Source: Candidatus Helarchaeota archaeon (GTDB lineage Archaea; Asgardarchaeota; Lokiarchaeia; Helarchaeales; RDOG01). From it: 64,000 nucleotides of DNA. This document shows positions 1-8,895 of this stretch, piece by piece (the stretch's first letter is position 1; the number at the start of each line of letters is the position of its first letter). Below the pieces are notes generated by a model. The model searched no databases. It had not been told where the DNA came from and saw only the letters and a program-made list of their open reading frames with translations. Position numbers and translations under genes: made by a program. The stretch spans positions 1 to 64,000 of the forward strand of contig JALGVI010000017.1 in assembly GCA_029838215.1 (NCBI GenBank), read 5' to 3'.

Positions 1-43
1 TGGTTTATAAGTTTTCATCACAAATTCTTCAGAGGTGGAGATC

Positions 44-565
44 GTGAAGACCAATATTGCCTTAATCGGGTTCATGGGAACGGGTAAGACACATATAGGT
101 AAGCTTTTGGCGGAAAAATTGAAAAAGAAATTTATTGAAACAGATAAAATTATTGAAGAATTAGCGGGAAAGACTATTCCTGCGATTTTTGCAGAAGATG
201 GAGAAATTCGTTTCCGCGAATATGAGATTGAAGCTTGCAAATCAGTTGCGAAACAGAAGAATGTTGTCATTGCTTGTGGTGGAGGCGTTGTATTAAATAA
301 AATAAATATCGATTACCTGAAACAAGATGGCGTCGTGTTTTGCTTGGAAGCCACGCCACACACAATTTTAGAACGCACGATGAAAGACGGTAAGGAATCG
401 CGTCCTTTACTCAATAACCCTGATCCTGAGAAAAGCATACGAGATCTTCTAGAGTTCAGAGCGCCATTTTATAGTGCTGCGGCAGACTATAAAGTCGACA
501 CGAATCGCTCAAGCGAGGAGATCATTAGTGAGATAATAAGGATTTTCGAAGAGATTAGAGACTAA
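44..565 (+). CDS. aroK: Shikimate kinase, bacterial AroK type
   Basis: Phosphorylates shikimate to shikimate 3-phosphate with ATP in aromatic amino acid synthesis; cytoplasmic. The N-terminus carries a P-loop (GFMGTGKT), followed by the shikimate-binding Asp (ETDK), an FRxxE-type segment (RFREYE) and the GGG loop (CGGGVV), then the lid RPLL. This is the NMP-kinase-like bacterial fold at normal length, not the GHMP-type kinase most archaea use. I chose the GTG at 44 because GAGGTG at 32-37 is a well-spaced ribosome binding site; a GTG at 35 is in frame but overlaps that site. It faces aroE, which ends 10 bases after this stop. Confidence 0.93.
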   Translation: MKTNIALIGFMGTGKTHIGKLLAEKLKKKFIETDKIIEELAGKTIPAIFAEDGEIRFREYEIEACKSVAKQKNVVIACGGGVVLNKINIDYLKQDGVVFCLEATPHTILERTMKDGKESRPLLNNPDPEKSIRDLLEFRAPFYSAAADYKVDTNRSSEEIISEIIRIFEEIRD

Positions 566-574
566 AAATTTCTT

Positions 575-1456
575 CTATTTTTTCTTTGTAAGTCCTTCGA
601 TGATTATTTTTTCCATTATCTCAACGGGAGCTTTCTTTTTGGTCCATCGTTCAAAAGCCTCTACGCCTTGATATAAGAACATTTTAATGCCACTTATCGT
701 GAGAGCTCCTTTCGCTCTTGCATTCTTGATTAAAAGCGTTTCAAGGGGATTATAGACGGCATCAAAAACCACTAAGTCCGACCGCAATAAGTCTGCAGAA
801 ACAGGAGTTTTGTCAGCTTGAGGAGACATTCCTACTGGAGTGCAATTCAGCAGGAGATGAGCAGGTTCCAAAGCTTCTTTCAGATTTTCTTTTGTACTTT
901 CAAAGAATGAAATTTTTTTCTCACCATAAGTCTTTTTCAAGTTTGAAATCAATGCCATTGCAACTTCTTTTTTAATATCAGTCATTAGGAGCTCGTCGAC
1001 TTCCGTCAAAAGATAAAAACTAATTGCACGAGCTGCCCCACCAGCACCCACCATTACCGCACGCTTGTTCTTGAGGGTTACATTTGCTTCTTTTAACGAG
1101 CGCATGAATCCCAATCCATCTGTATTTGTGGCCCGCAAGTATCCGTCATCATTAACGATAGTATTGATTGCACCTATTTGTTGAGCGAGCGGATCGATTT
1201 CATCAACATATTTCATTGCTTCAATCTTGTGAGGTATCGTGACATTTGCACCCAAGAAGTTAAAAGCACGAATCCCGTTAATTGCACTTCCAACCTTATC
1301 ATTATCTACACGAGTGGCAATGTAGATGGCATCCACGCCTATTTCCTTGAAAGCAACGGTATGCATTCGAGGAGACATGCTATGTTCTACGGGATTTCCT
1401 ATCAAGGTCACGATTTTCGTCTTTCCGCTTAAATTTATATCTACCAAATCATTCAT
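575..1456 (-). CDS. aroE: Shikimate dehydrogenase
   Basis: NADPH-dependent reduction of 3-dehydroshikimate to shikimate. The substrate-binding start is clear (GNPVEHSMSPRMH), then NVTIPHK with the catalytic Lys, NTDG, and the dinucleotide-binding loop GAGGAARA; the C-terminal part has the family's NCTPVGM and the QGVEAFERW helix. At 293 residues it is of normal length. It is the third gene of a minus-strand run aroB'-aroD-aroE, with 14 bases separating it from aroD, so it is probably co-transcribed. Confidence 0.95.
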   Translation of the reverse strand: MNDLVDINLSGKTKIVTLIGNPVEHSMSPRMHTVAFKEIGVDAIYIATRVDNDKVGSAINGIRAFNFLGANVTIPHKIEAMKYVDEIDPLAQQIGAINTIVNDDGYLRATNTDGLGFMRSLKEANVTLKNKRAVMVGAGGAARAISFYLLTEVDELLMTDIKKEVAMALISNLKKTYGEKKISFFESTKENLKEALEPAHLLLNCTPVGMSPQADKTPVSADLLRSDLVVFDAVYNPLETLLIKNARAKGALTISGIKMFLYQGVEAFERWTKKKAPVEIMEKIIIEGLTKKK

Positions 1457-1470
1457 TCTCCAAATTTGTT

Positions 1471-2151
1471 TTAAAAATTCATCTTTAAATCCATGAGCTT
1501 ATAAATTTGTTGCATTTCAGAGATGTTAATTTGTCCAAGAGCGGTTTTCTCATCAAGAGATGCAAACGTGAACATTCCACCAAAGATAGGAGAAAAGACA
1601 CGAGAAAGTATGCCAGCTTGTCCCATGGCAAAACAGATCATTTTAAGATCAGTAACTTCTTGCAAGAGATTAAAATGAATGAGATTATCTTGAGGTTGAG
1701 TGGCCATCGTGATTATTTTGCCAATTTTTCCCCTCATTTGCTTTATTTTTTTTGTTTTTTCCAATAAGTTTTGAAGTGGAGGAGTTTTTTTAAAATCGTG
1801 ATAAGAACAGATTATTTCTACAGAATTTTTTTTACCTAATTCCATGAGTTCAGGTAATGTTTCAGTACTTAGTTCAACATCCACGTATCTTGGGCGGATT
1901 TCGATCAATTCTTTCAAAATATTTTGTCGCTCTGTTTCGTTACCTTGAAAGTATCCTCCTTCGGATTTCTTTCGAAGTGTAAAAATCACGGGAACAGTAA
2001 TAGACTCCATGATTCCGTGTAATGAGGAAGAAATGATGGACTTAAAATAATCCAATCTGATTTCAACTAAGTTAGCTCCTTTTTGAGCCGCTTTTCCTGC
2101 TTTTTTTTTGGCTTCTTGAAGGTTTTTAGCGGCAATTGCTACACAAATCAT
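1471..2151 (-). CDS. aroD: 3-dehydroquinate dehydratase, type I
   Basis: Class I DHQ dehydratase, which forms a Schiff base with 3-dehydroquinate and removes water to give 3-dehydroshikimate. Visible family motifs are EIRLDYF near the start, the SYHDF segment with the catalytic His, MATQ following the region of the Schiff-base Lys (GKIGKIITMA), and FAMGQAGILSR near the end. I place the start at the ATG at 2151 (protein begins MICVAIAA), preceded by GGAG at a good distance; an upstream in-frame Met at 2175 would overlap the end of aroB'. It lies between aroB' and aroE. Confidence 0.93.
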   Translation of the reverse strand: MICVAIAAKNLQEAKKKAGKAAQKGANLVEIRLDYFKSIISSSLHGIMESITVPVIFTLRKKSEGGYFQGNETERQNILKELIEIRPRYVDVELSTETLPELMELGKKNSVEIICSYHDFKKTPPLQNLLEKTKKIKQMRGKIGKIITMATQPQDNLIHFNLLQEVTDLKMICFAMGQAGILSRVFSPIFGGMFTFASLDEKTALGQINISEMQQIYKLMDLKMNF

Positions 2152-2164
2152 AATTAAGGCTCCA

Positions 2165-3229
2165 TCATTTCTCAATGATGAATTCTTCCTCGACTAGACG
2201 ACCAAAATGCCTTCCACCTTTTTTATAATAGACGAGGACTTCATCTCCAACCTTTAATTCTGCCACGGAAATGGCTTTCTTGTCTTTGGAGACAAGACGA
2301 ATGGTCTCGGCGTTCTGAAGGAGTATTTTTATACTTTCGCCTTGGACTTCAGCCTTGATGAGCATGAAAGGGCGTTTTTCGATTTTAACGCGTCCGATTA
2401 TTGCCACACGACACAGTCCTTCTGTATTTGCGATAAGAACTTCATTCCCTGCTTCTAATTCGGAGAGATATCTCGTTTTACCATCAGGAGCTAAAACATA
2501 TGCAGAGACGCTTGAAGCATTTACGCGAAAAGGGCGAGATGCTACAAATTCCGTATCAAAGACTTCAGCATGGACTAAAAAAAGACCTCGTGAATGAGAT
2601 CCTACTAGCATACCTTCACCTGGTTCAAGCATTGAACAAGTATCAACGCAGACGCGGTCTCCCAGACCAACTTCCTTGATTTCGGTAATTTTGGCAACTT
2701 CAAGTGGAACGATAATTTTCTTCATTAACAATTTCTGTATATCCAAGATTTCATCAGTGCCTTTAGGCGTGAGGACTACCCCATCAGCCCCTAATTCTAG
2801 TGTTTCTAGCATGAGTCGTGCTTCGGCAACATCTCTTACATTTACAAGCAAGCGAGAATTTAAAGATTGAAAGTCTGCAATTAAGTTCTCTAAAGGAATG
2901 ACCTTCCAAGTTTCGCTAGAGATCAGAATGTTCTCAACACCTTGCCGGGCTGTTTCTAAGATCTCAGCCAGATCTTCATTGGATTTTATAACAAACTCAA
3001 GGATCACGTTTTTTTTATTTTTTGGAATTTCCTTTCCCCGCTCTACTATAATGAAATCAGGGTCATTATCTGGAATATGAGAATAAATCTTCACATTACC
3101 TAGTTCTCGAATTTTTTGGTTGTGCTTCGAATGAACCAAAAAATGATTTAGTCCGTTTGTCAAGGCTTCGATAATGAGTGGTTTTATTTCGGTCCATTCT
3201 CCATCTAACCTTAGAATCACGCTTTTCAT
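2165..3229 (-). CDS. 3-dehydroquinate synthase II (archaeal, AroB' type)
   Basis: Matches the archaeal DHQ synthase II family (MJ1249 type), which makes 3-dehydroquinate by oxidative deamination and cyclisation of an aldol product rather than from DAHP. At 354 residues it has family length. Visible features are a TIM-barrel-like first part (LGADGVVLTPKG) and conserved segments such as GDRVCVDTCSMLEPGEGMLVGS and FRVNASSVSAYVLAPDG, quoted here only in part. It is the first gene of the aroB'-aroD-aroE run. The pairing with a bacterial-type aroK makes a mixed-origin pathway. Confidence 0.92.
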   Translation of the reverse strand: MKSVILRLDGEWTEIKPLIIEALTNGLNHFLVHSKHNQKIRELGNVKIYSHIPDNDPDFIIVERGKEIPKNKKNVILEFVIKSNEDLAEILETARQGVENILISSETWKVIPLENLIADFQSLNSRLLVNVRDVAEARLMLETLELGADGVVLTPKGTDEILDIQKLLMKKIIVPLEVAKITEIKEVGLGDRVCVDTCSMLEPGEGMLVGSHSRGLFLVHAEVFDTEFVASRPFRVNASSVSAYVLAPDGKTRYLSELEAGNEVLIANTEGLCRVAIIGRVKIEKRPFMLIKAEVQGESIKILLQNAETIRLVSKDKKAISVAELKVGDEVLVYYKKGGRHFGRLVEEEFIIEK

Positions 3230-3468
3230 AATCCATCACTACGTGATCAGTTTTACAAGTTCATGAGAATTTAAACTTGTTTAAAAAGTTTTATCAATTT
3301 TTTTTCAAATTGCTTTGCTTCTTCAAATAATAAGTAATCTGATGGAAGTGGTAAAAATTATAACGATTTTTTTTTTATGATTTGATGTAAAATTTCGCTC
3401 AAGTTTATTAGTTAATAAAAAAAATTCATTGATTTTTGCAATAAGTATGCTGAATCTCAGGTGCATTC

Positions 3469-4938
3469 ATGATGAATGTTAGTGAGTATCTTCAAGAATT
3501 TGACATGTTTTTTGATCCTCAATCAATTGCCATTTATGGGGCATCAAATAACATTCAACGATTTGGTTCTTTTCATTTACTTAATTTAATTACTCAAGGA
3601 TATGAGGGGAGAATTTATCCGATTCACCCGGCACAAGATACAATCTTAACGGTGAAGGCTTACAAGAAAATCGGTGACGTTCCAGAAAAAGTAGATTTGG
3701 TCGTCATGGTTCTTCCGACAAGGCTAGTTCTTGAGAAGTTAGAAGAGTGCGGACAGGCAGGTGTAAGGGGGATTATCATAGTGACTGCTGGTTTTCGAGA
3801 GTTGGGGGATCTAGATACAGAATTGGAAATGACTCGAATCGGTGAAAAATACGGGATGAAGATAATTGGTCCGAATTGTATAGGGATTGTAGTCCCAAAA
3901 GTCAGGATCAATTTGAGTCCGATGGCAGTAGAACCGATTGCTGGAGACGTTTCCATTATTTCACAATCTGGGAGTTATGCATGTCATATCCTGTTCATAT
4001 TACGTGAAAAAATTGGGTTAGGCATCTCAAAAATTATTTCCGTTGGAAATGAAGCTCATTTGGACATCGTTGATTTTTTGGAATATTTAGGGGAGGATCC
4101 TGAAACGAAGGCCATTGGCATATATGTTGAGGGAATCAAGAGAGGCAAAAGATTTGCGGAGGTAGCAAGGCGGGTTTCTTTGAAGAAACCGATTATAGCA
4201 ATTAAGATCGGTCAAACAACTGCTGGAATGCGCGGTGCAGCATCGCATACAGGCTCGATTGCAAACGATGAACGTATTATAAATGGAGTTTTTAAGCAAT
4301 CAGGGATCATACAAGCGGAAACCAGTATTGACATGTTAAATGCCTTGCATGCATTTTCGTGTTTACCGCTTCCTACGGGTCCGAAAATTGGTGTCGTTAC
4401 ATTAGGAGGCGGTCCAGGTACCAAAATTGCGGATTTATTAGAGCAACAGGGAGTTCAGGTACCTCTATTATCAAAGAATCTTCAAGAGGAATTAATGAAA
4501 ATCTTGCCATTTACGGCTAGCCCAAGAAATCCCGTTGATTCGACATTTGACACGCAATTTGACAACATATATAAAAAAGTCCCAAAGATGCTTCTTCAAT
4601 CCGGAGAAGTTGATGGTATCATCGTATATGGAATTTGGAGTACTGACAGTTTAAAGTATTGGATGAATTCAGCCCCAGAGAATTTAAAAAGGCACATTCA
4701 TAACAACGAGATGATGGATCTTTTTAGTCGACTTTTGGAGGGAGGAGCAAAATCCTTGAAAAGACTTTCAAAAAAGTTTAATAAGCCCATTATTGGTTCT
4801 ACGCCTTTCTCTCGAACGATCCATCCGTTGATTGATTATTGTCAAGATCAAGGGCTTCCCATTTTTCAGTTTGAAGAAAGTGTAAGACCGCTTGTAATGA
4901 TGGTGCAGTATGCCGAGTGGCTTCGTCGGCAGAAGTGA
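3469..4938 (+). CDS. Acyl-CoA synthetase (ADP-forming), alpha-type subunit
   Basis: CoA-binding plus CoA-ligase architecture of the alpha subunit of archaeal ADP-forming acetyl/acyl-CoA synthetases, which convert acyl-CoA, ADP and Pi to acid, ATP and CoA. The N-terminal Rossmann CoA-binding domain opens with FDPQSIAIYGAS; IGPNCIG and SQSG follow, and the phosphorylated His of the family is kept in ASHTGSIA (about residues 259-266). Length 489 suits an alpha-only protein. The ATP-grasp beta subunit is absent here and nearby. A paralogue lies at 12526-14022. The last part of the protein is less typical, so the substrate is unknown. Confidence 0.85.
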   Translation: MMNVSEYLQEFDMFFDPQSIAIYGASNNIQRFGSFHLLNLITQGYEGRIYPIHPAQDTILTVKAYKKIGDVPEKVDLVVMVLPTRLVLEKLEECGQAGVRGIIIVTAGFRELGDLDTELEMTRIGEKYGMKIIGPNCIGIVVPKVRINLSPMAVEPIAGDVSIISQSGSYACHILFILREKIGLGISKIISVGNEAHLDIVDFLEYLGEDPETKAIGIYVEGIKRGKRFAEVARRVSLKKPIIAIKIGQTTAGMRGAASHTGSIANDERIINGVFKQSGIIQAETSIDMLNALHAFSCLPLPTGPKIGVVTLGGGPGTKIADLLEQQGVQVPLLSKNLQEELMKILPFTASPRNPVDSTFDTQFDNIYKKVPKMLLQSGEVDGIIVYGIWSTDSLKYWMNSAPENLKRHIHNNEMMDLFSRLLEGGAKSLKRLSKKFNKPIIGSTPFSRTIHPLIDYCQDQGLPIFQFEESVRPLVMMVQYAEWLRRQK

Positions 4939-4977
4939 ACAAGCCGAAAAACATCCTTTCAAAGAGAGGAATTTAAA

Positions 4978-5976
4978 GTGATGGAAAACGTATTGGGGAT
5001 CGATATCGGGGGAACCCATATCCGCGTGGCAGTTGTCAACAGGCATGGAAATGTCCTTTCCATTTCAAAAAAACCGTCCCATCCATTTGAAAAAGGATTA
5101 TTTTCCTGCATTGAAGAGCAATTAAAAAACTTGAATGAAGAAGAACTCAAGATTGGTATTGGTTCTGCAGGGCCATTAAATCCAAAGACAGGAATATTGC
5201 ATTCTCCTGGCAACCTTGATTGCGGAGAATATAAATTAAAGGAAACACTTATTAAGAAGTATGGGGCAACGCAAGTTGAGGTTCGGAATGATTTAGATGC
5301 GATTGCTTTGGGATACTATCATTTTGGTAAAGATGTGAACCAAGGTTATCACGTGCCAGCCTTGGCAGTAATTGCACCTGGAACGGGATTGGGGTCATCC
5401 ATTCTGATCGATGGACAGTGTTATTTTGGTGGAGCATTTTCAGGATTTCTTTCGTTGGAACTTGGGAGGGCACCATATTTTGGAAGTACCTTAGAAGAAA
5501 TCAAAGCCAAAATTGGAACGACATTTGAAGATTTTACTGCAGGAAAGGGAGTAATTAGCATCTATAACAAGCTTTTCAAGAAATCAAAGGATGAGAGAAT
5601 TAGAAACATCATTGATCAAGCATCGGAAACGGAAAAACCGTGGTTAATTCAAAATTTTGCCAAAAAACAAAAGGATGAAAGGTTTTTGAAGAAATATCCT
5701 GATCTAAAAGATCTTGCTGTAGATGAAACGTGTTTGAATACATATAAAAATGTCGGAAAACATTTAGGGCTTGCCATTGCCAGTTTTGTGACTCTCATGA
5801 ACCCTGACCTCATTATTCTTGAAGGTTCGATTGGAATTAATGCCTCGGATTTAATGATGGATGATTTATCAAAGCATTTTAAAAGAGCGGTTTGGTCAAA
5901 GCACCAGGAAATCCCAATTCGAATAGGTAAATTATCTAATGCTGGAGTGAAAGGGGCAGCATCTTTAGTTTTTTAA
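4978..5976 (+). CDS. Glucokinase-like ASKHA sugar kinase
   Basis: ATP-dependent hexose kinase of the sugar-kinase/Hsp70/actin fold. Phosphate-1 loop is GIDIGGTHIRVAVV at the N-terminus; then GIGSAGP, the catalytic-type RNDLDAIALG (Asp after Asn), and the phosphate-2 loop APGTGLGSS. The ROK zinc motif (CxxGCxE type) is missing, so it is nearer the Glk/ROK-like archaeal glucokinases than classical ROK proteins. The likely start is GTG at 4978 with GAGAGG upstream; ATG at 4981 is an alternative. It follows the acyl-CoA synthetase by 39 bases and overlaps the convergent GTPase gene by 12 bases. Substrate specificity cannot be read from sequence. Confidence 0.8.
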   Translation: MMENVLGIDIGGTHIRVAVVNRHGNVLSISKKPSHPFEKGLFSCIEEQLKNLNEEELKIGIGSAGPLNPKTGILHSPGNLDCGEYKLKETLIKKYGATQVEVRNDLDAIALGYYHFGKDVNQGYHVPALAVIAPGTGLGSSILIDGQCYFGGAFSGFLSLELGRAPYFGSTLEEIKAKIGTTFEDFTAGKGVISIYNKLFKKSKDERIRNIIDQASETEKPWLIQNFAKKQKDERFLKKYPDLKDLAVDETCLNTYKNVGKHLGLAIASFVTLMNPDLIILEGSIGINASDLMMDDLSKHFKRAVWSKHQEIPIRIGKLSNAGVKGAASLVF

Positions 5977-6594
5977 GACAGGCAATGAAAAAATCAGGTC
6001 CTTGATTTTAATGAGGTTTTTATTTCTTTCAAGAATTTGACTTATATTGTTTAAAAATGCGTTTTGGATGTTTATCCCATCAATAGCAATCGTTTCAAAA
6101 ACTCTTGTATGCGGTTGCATCTGAATATCGTTTAAAAATGCTCCTAAAGGAATGATGTCTGACAAGTCTCTTTTATTTAGACAAATTGTTACCGGAATGG
6201 ATTTTTCAAGATCTCCTCGAAAGAAATCCTGCAATTCTTTCCAGCTTTTTTCATTTTCAGGTCGTAGGCTTTTTTGGCTTTCAGCAACAAAAATGATGCC
6301 ATCTGTTCCTTGTAGGACTGTTTCTCTTGTTACACAATAGAAATCCTGTCCAGTAGCAGTCCATACATTAAGTTGGATGGTCCATTCTCCTACTTTCATT
6401 TTAAATGTTCCAAAATCAAAAAATAAGGTTCTTGCATTTGCTGAATGAGCAGTATCAATTGATACAGACTCGACATTAACATTTTTTTTGAAAAGTCTGA
6501 TGAGATATTTCCAGCTTGTTGTTTTTCCGCTCATTGCTGGTCCATAAAAAACCAATTTTATCTGAATGGTTTTTTGTCCTGAATCGATTAACAT
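5965..6594 (-). CDS. MglA-like small GTPase
   Basis: Ras-superfamily GTPase of the MglA/gliding-motility branch. The P-loop is GPAMSGKTT, the switch I area has RTLFFDFG, switch II is TATGQDFY where bacterial MglA has TVPGQVFY, and the base-specificity motif is NKRD. At 209 residues it is a single G domain with a short tail and no lipidation motif at the C-terminus. GGTGA lies 5 bases before the ATG. A close paralogue sits at 39639-40196. Upstream on the same strand are a 41-residue ORF and a longin-like gene. A role as a polarity or membrane-trafficking switch is inference from the family. Confidence 0.88.
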   Translation of the reverse strand: MLIDSGQKTIQIKLVFYGPAMSGKTTSWKYLIRLFKKNVNVESVSIDTAHSANARTLFFDFGTFKMKVGEWTIQLNVWTATGQDFYCVTRETVLQGTDGIIFVAESQKSLRPENEKSWKELQDFFRGDLEKSIPVTICLNKRDLSDIIPLGAFLNDIQMQPHTRVFETIAIDGINIQNAFLNNISQILERNKNLIKIKDLIFSLPVLKN

Positions 6595-6739
6595 GGTTTC
6601 ACCAATTGAAAAATTGAATTGAAGTTAATGATATGAAATTCAAATTTTATTAAAAGTCGAATATTTAAACTGAAAGTTTTCAGGTTTATCTGAAGAAAAA
6701 GAAAATATTATGATTGTCGATCGAAGCATCTAATCTTGA

Positions 6740-6865
6740 CTATTTTTTAAGTCCGAAATTAAAAAGCAGCTGTCGCGTTGGATTTCGTTTATGCAATTCA
6801 TATAATACTTTCCATTTCTTAATATTTTCTTCAATGCGTCTTATTTCTCGATCTGAAAGCATCAT
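6740..6865 (-). CDS. Small ORF, 41 residues, with strong ribosome binding site
   Basis: A 41-residue frame opens with tandem ATG codons directly behind a strong GAGGTG ribosome binding site, in the gap between the longin-like gene and the MglA-like GTPase on the same strand. The peptide begins MMLSDREIRRIEE and is charged and predicted helical through about residue 27, then ends NFGLKK. There is no membrane segment or cysteine. I do not recognise a family. Position and start signal suggest a real small protein co-expressed with the two trafficking-type genes, but there is no homology evidence. Confidence 0.5.
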   Translation of the reverse strand: MMLSDREIRRIEENIKKWKVLYELHKRNPTRQLLFNFGLKK

Positions 6866-6902
6866 TTTTCACCTCACTTTTCTTTAATTCTTCTGTCGTT
6901 CA

Positions 6903-7301
6903 TTAGCACCTGACGAAAATTTCATTTAGATTGTTCTCAAATTGAGGGAGGTCCGGTAACAGGGTATTATTTTCGAGACATGTTGGAAGTGCTTTTGAAA
7001 AATGTTGAAAGAATCTTCCGCGAAAACTATCGTTAATCTTGGTAAAATTTGGAGTCTTGTCAGTCAAGTCGAGTATATAAACGAAAGTCAACTTTTCGTT
7101 TCCTTCTCTTTCCCGGTATATCAATAGTCTATGTCGTGAAGTAGTTATCGATTTCAATTTTTCACCGAATGTTGTTTCCGAAAATGTTGAGATAGCACTT
7201 AGAAATGCACAAATAGCATGAGGATCTTCTTGATATTTATCAAAGCTCTTGTAAAACAGGCAAATACCACCTGGTCTAAATACATAAATGCCATGAATCA
7301 T
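6903..7301 (-). CDS. Longin-like domain protein
   Basis: Short protein of about 132 residues starting MIHGIYVFRPGGICLFYKSF, a beta-hairpin pattern seen in longin and related profilin-like folds of eukaryotic trafficking proteins (sigma-adaptin, TRAPP, SNARE longins). The middle has FGEKLKSITT and a strand pair RLLIYRE/LTFVYILDL, consistent with the five-stranded fold, followed by a helical end. I chose the ATG at 7301, with GGTGA upstream; GTG codons before it overlap that site. It precedes a small ORF and an MglA-like GTPase on the same strand, which fits longin and roadblock folds acting as GTPase partners. Family assignment rests on pattern only. Confidence 0.6.
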   Translation of the reverse strand: MIHGIYVFRPGGICLFYKSFDKYQEDPHAICAFLSAISTFSETTFGEKLKSITTSRHRLLIYREREGNEKLTFVYILDLTDKTPNFTKINDSFRGRFFQHFSKALPTCLENNTLLPDLPQFENNLNEIFVRC

Positions 7302-7603
7302 TTTATTTTTCACCACAATTTGAATTTACATGAGTGCGAGGAACGACTATATGATATTTCATGAATTATCTTTTTTAATAAAGAAATATAAAGAGCAAGT
7401 TTAGGGATTTCTAATTGAATGCGAATTCAACATTGCGAATAATTCTCTAATATTCTTGACATAATATCATTGTATTTTTCGGATATGCACCAGTTTGTGA
7501 AAAAAAGACGTGATATTTATTGATTGTTTGATTTATTTTTAAGAATTGGTTTTTAAAAAATTCAAGTAATTCAAGTAGAATTTTTCGCGCAATGAATTCG
7601 AAT

Positions 7604-8719
7604 TTACGTGAGAAATTGAGTCAGGTCCCTTGTTTTAAGGAATGGTTTAATTTCTGTAATGATATCATCCGTAACGTTTTTTATAGCTTTTAATCCATTT
7701 CTAGCAGCAATTACAATAATAGATTCTTTTAAATTTTGTATGTTCATTCCTGCCCAATGCATTTTTTTCCAAGATTTCCCTAATATTTGATTTATATAAG
7801 CTTTGTTTAATAGGTGTTGAGCAATCTTATAATTTTCCTTTCGAAAATCATGAGGAATGAATCTTTTTAATCGGAACCCGATATTATATTTTTTACATAG
7901 TTGAAATACGTGTTTATTAATCCGGCTTGTCCAGCTTGGCCATGCTTGGGTTCCTGTTCTGTATAATGATTTAAATTCTTCTAGCAGGTTTGGAAATGCT
8001 TGTTGCAATTTTTCAAGGAAGAATTTAGCCTGAGCGTCTCGAAGAGTCATTCCAGCACCAAATAAGATAAAATCAGCCCCTGCTTCTTTCGTCCTCCTTA
8101 CTATTTCTTCCATATTCTCAGGCGAATCTTCTAAAAGAGGAATGATGGGAATAAAATTGGTTCCGACCTGTATTTTAGGGTATTCTTTTTTTATTTGTGT
8201 TATTGCTTCAAGCCTCTTCTCTGGGGGGCTTGCTCGCGGTTCTAAGAATTTAACTAAATCTTCATTAAATGTTGTTATCGTGAATCCGATCGTGCACCAA
8301 GTTGTTTCAGCAATATTGGAGAAAATATCTAAATCTCTTAAAACTAAATCTGACTTTGTTGAAAGAATCACCGGAAACTTGTGCTTTGATAGTACTTTTA
8401 AAATATTGCGTGTATTCTTGAATTTCTTTTCTGCAGGTTGATAAGAATCCGTGACTCCACCGATCGCCACGACATCTGATAATAAAGTTCTTGCACGACT
8501 TAATCGCTTATCCAGCATAATAGGAGCATTTTTTTTCACGTAAATGGTTTTCTCAAAGTCTGGATGTAAATAATATTTTTTTGAACGGGCATCGCAATAA
8601 ATGCAGGCATGATAACACCCCACATATGGGTTTAAGGTATACCGACACCAAAACCAGCTATCAATATATTTTAATTTATTCAGGATGGTTTTATATTGTT
8701 TTAAAATATATTTTACCAC
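7604..8719 (-). CDS. Radical SAM protein, SplB/Rv2578c-like
   Basis: Radical SAM enzyme with the Fe-S motif CYHACIYC (C35, C39, C42) after YTLNPYVGC, the arrangement typical of the spore-photolyase-like/Rv2578c group. GAGMTLRD and a C-terminal helical region follow. Length 371 is somewhat longer than the 300 or so usual for that group. The GTG at 8719 is the only usable start; no earlier in-frame ATG is close. Its substrate is unknown. Stand-alone gene; 287 bases downstream on its 3' side hold nothing I can support. Confidence 0.8.
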   Translation of the reverse strand: MVKYILKQYKTILNKLKYIDSWFWCRYTLNPYVGCYHACIYCDARSKKYYLHPDFEKTIYVKKNAPIMLDKRLSRARTLLSDVVAIGGVTDSYQPAEKKFKNTRNILKVLSKHKFPVILSTKSDLVLRDLDIFSNIAETTWCTIGFTITTFNEDLVKFLEPRASPPEKRLEAITQIKKEYPKIQVGTNFIPIIPLLEDSPENMEEIVRRTKEAGADFILFGAGMTLRDAQAKFFLEKLQQAFPNLLEEFKSLYRTGTQAWPSWTSRINKHVFQLCKKYNIGFRLKRFIPHDFRKENYKIAQHLLNKAYINQILGKSWKKMHWAGMNIQNLKESIIVIAARNGLKAIKNVTDDIITEIKPFLKTRDLTQFLT

Positions 8720-8895
8720 GTGAAGACTTCCATGTTATTCACGGATTGAATCTGTTAGAGAATCATTTTTAGTGGTTTTTCGTTAATTAATCTTGATTAA
8801 AGATCAAGACAAGAAAAAAATAAATTAAATTGAGATTTAATTTTAGAGAAGAATGTATATGAATTTTCTTCTTGAACATGGTTGGAGTTGACATC

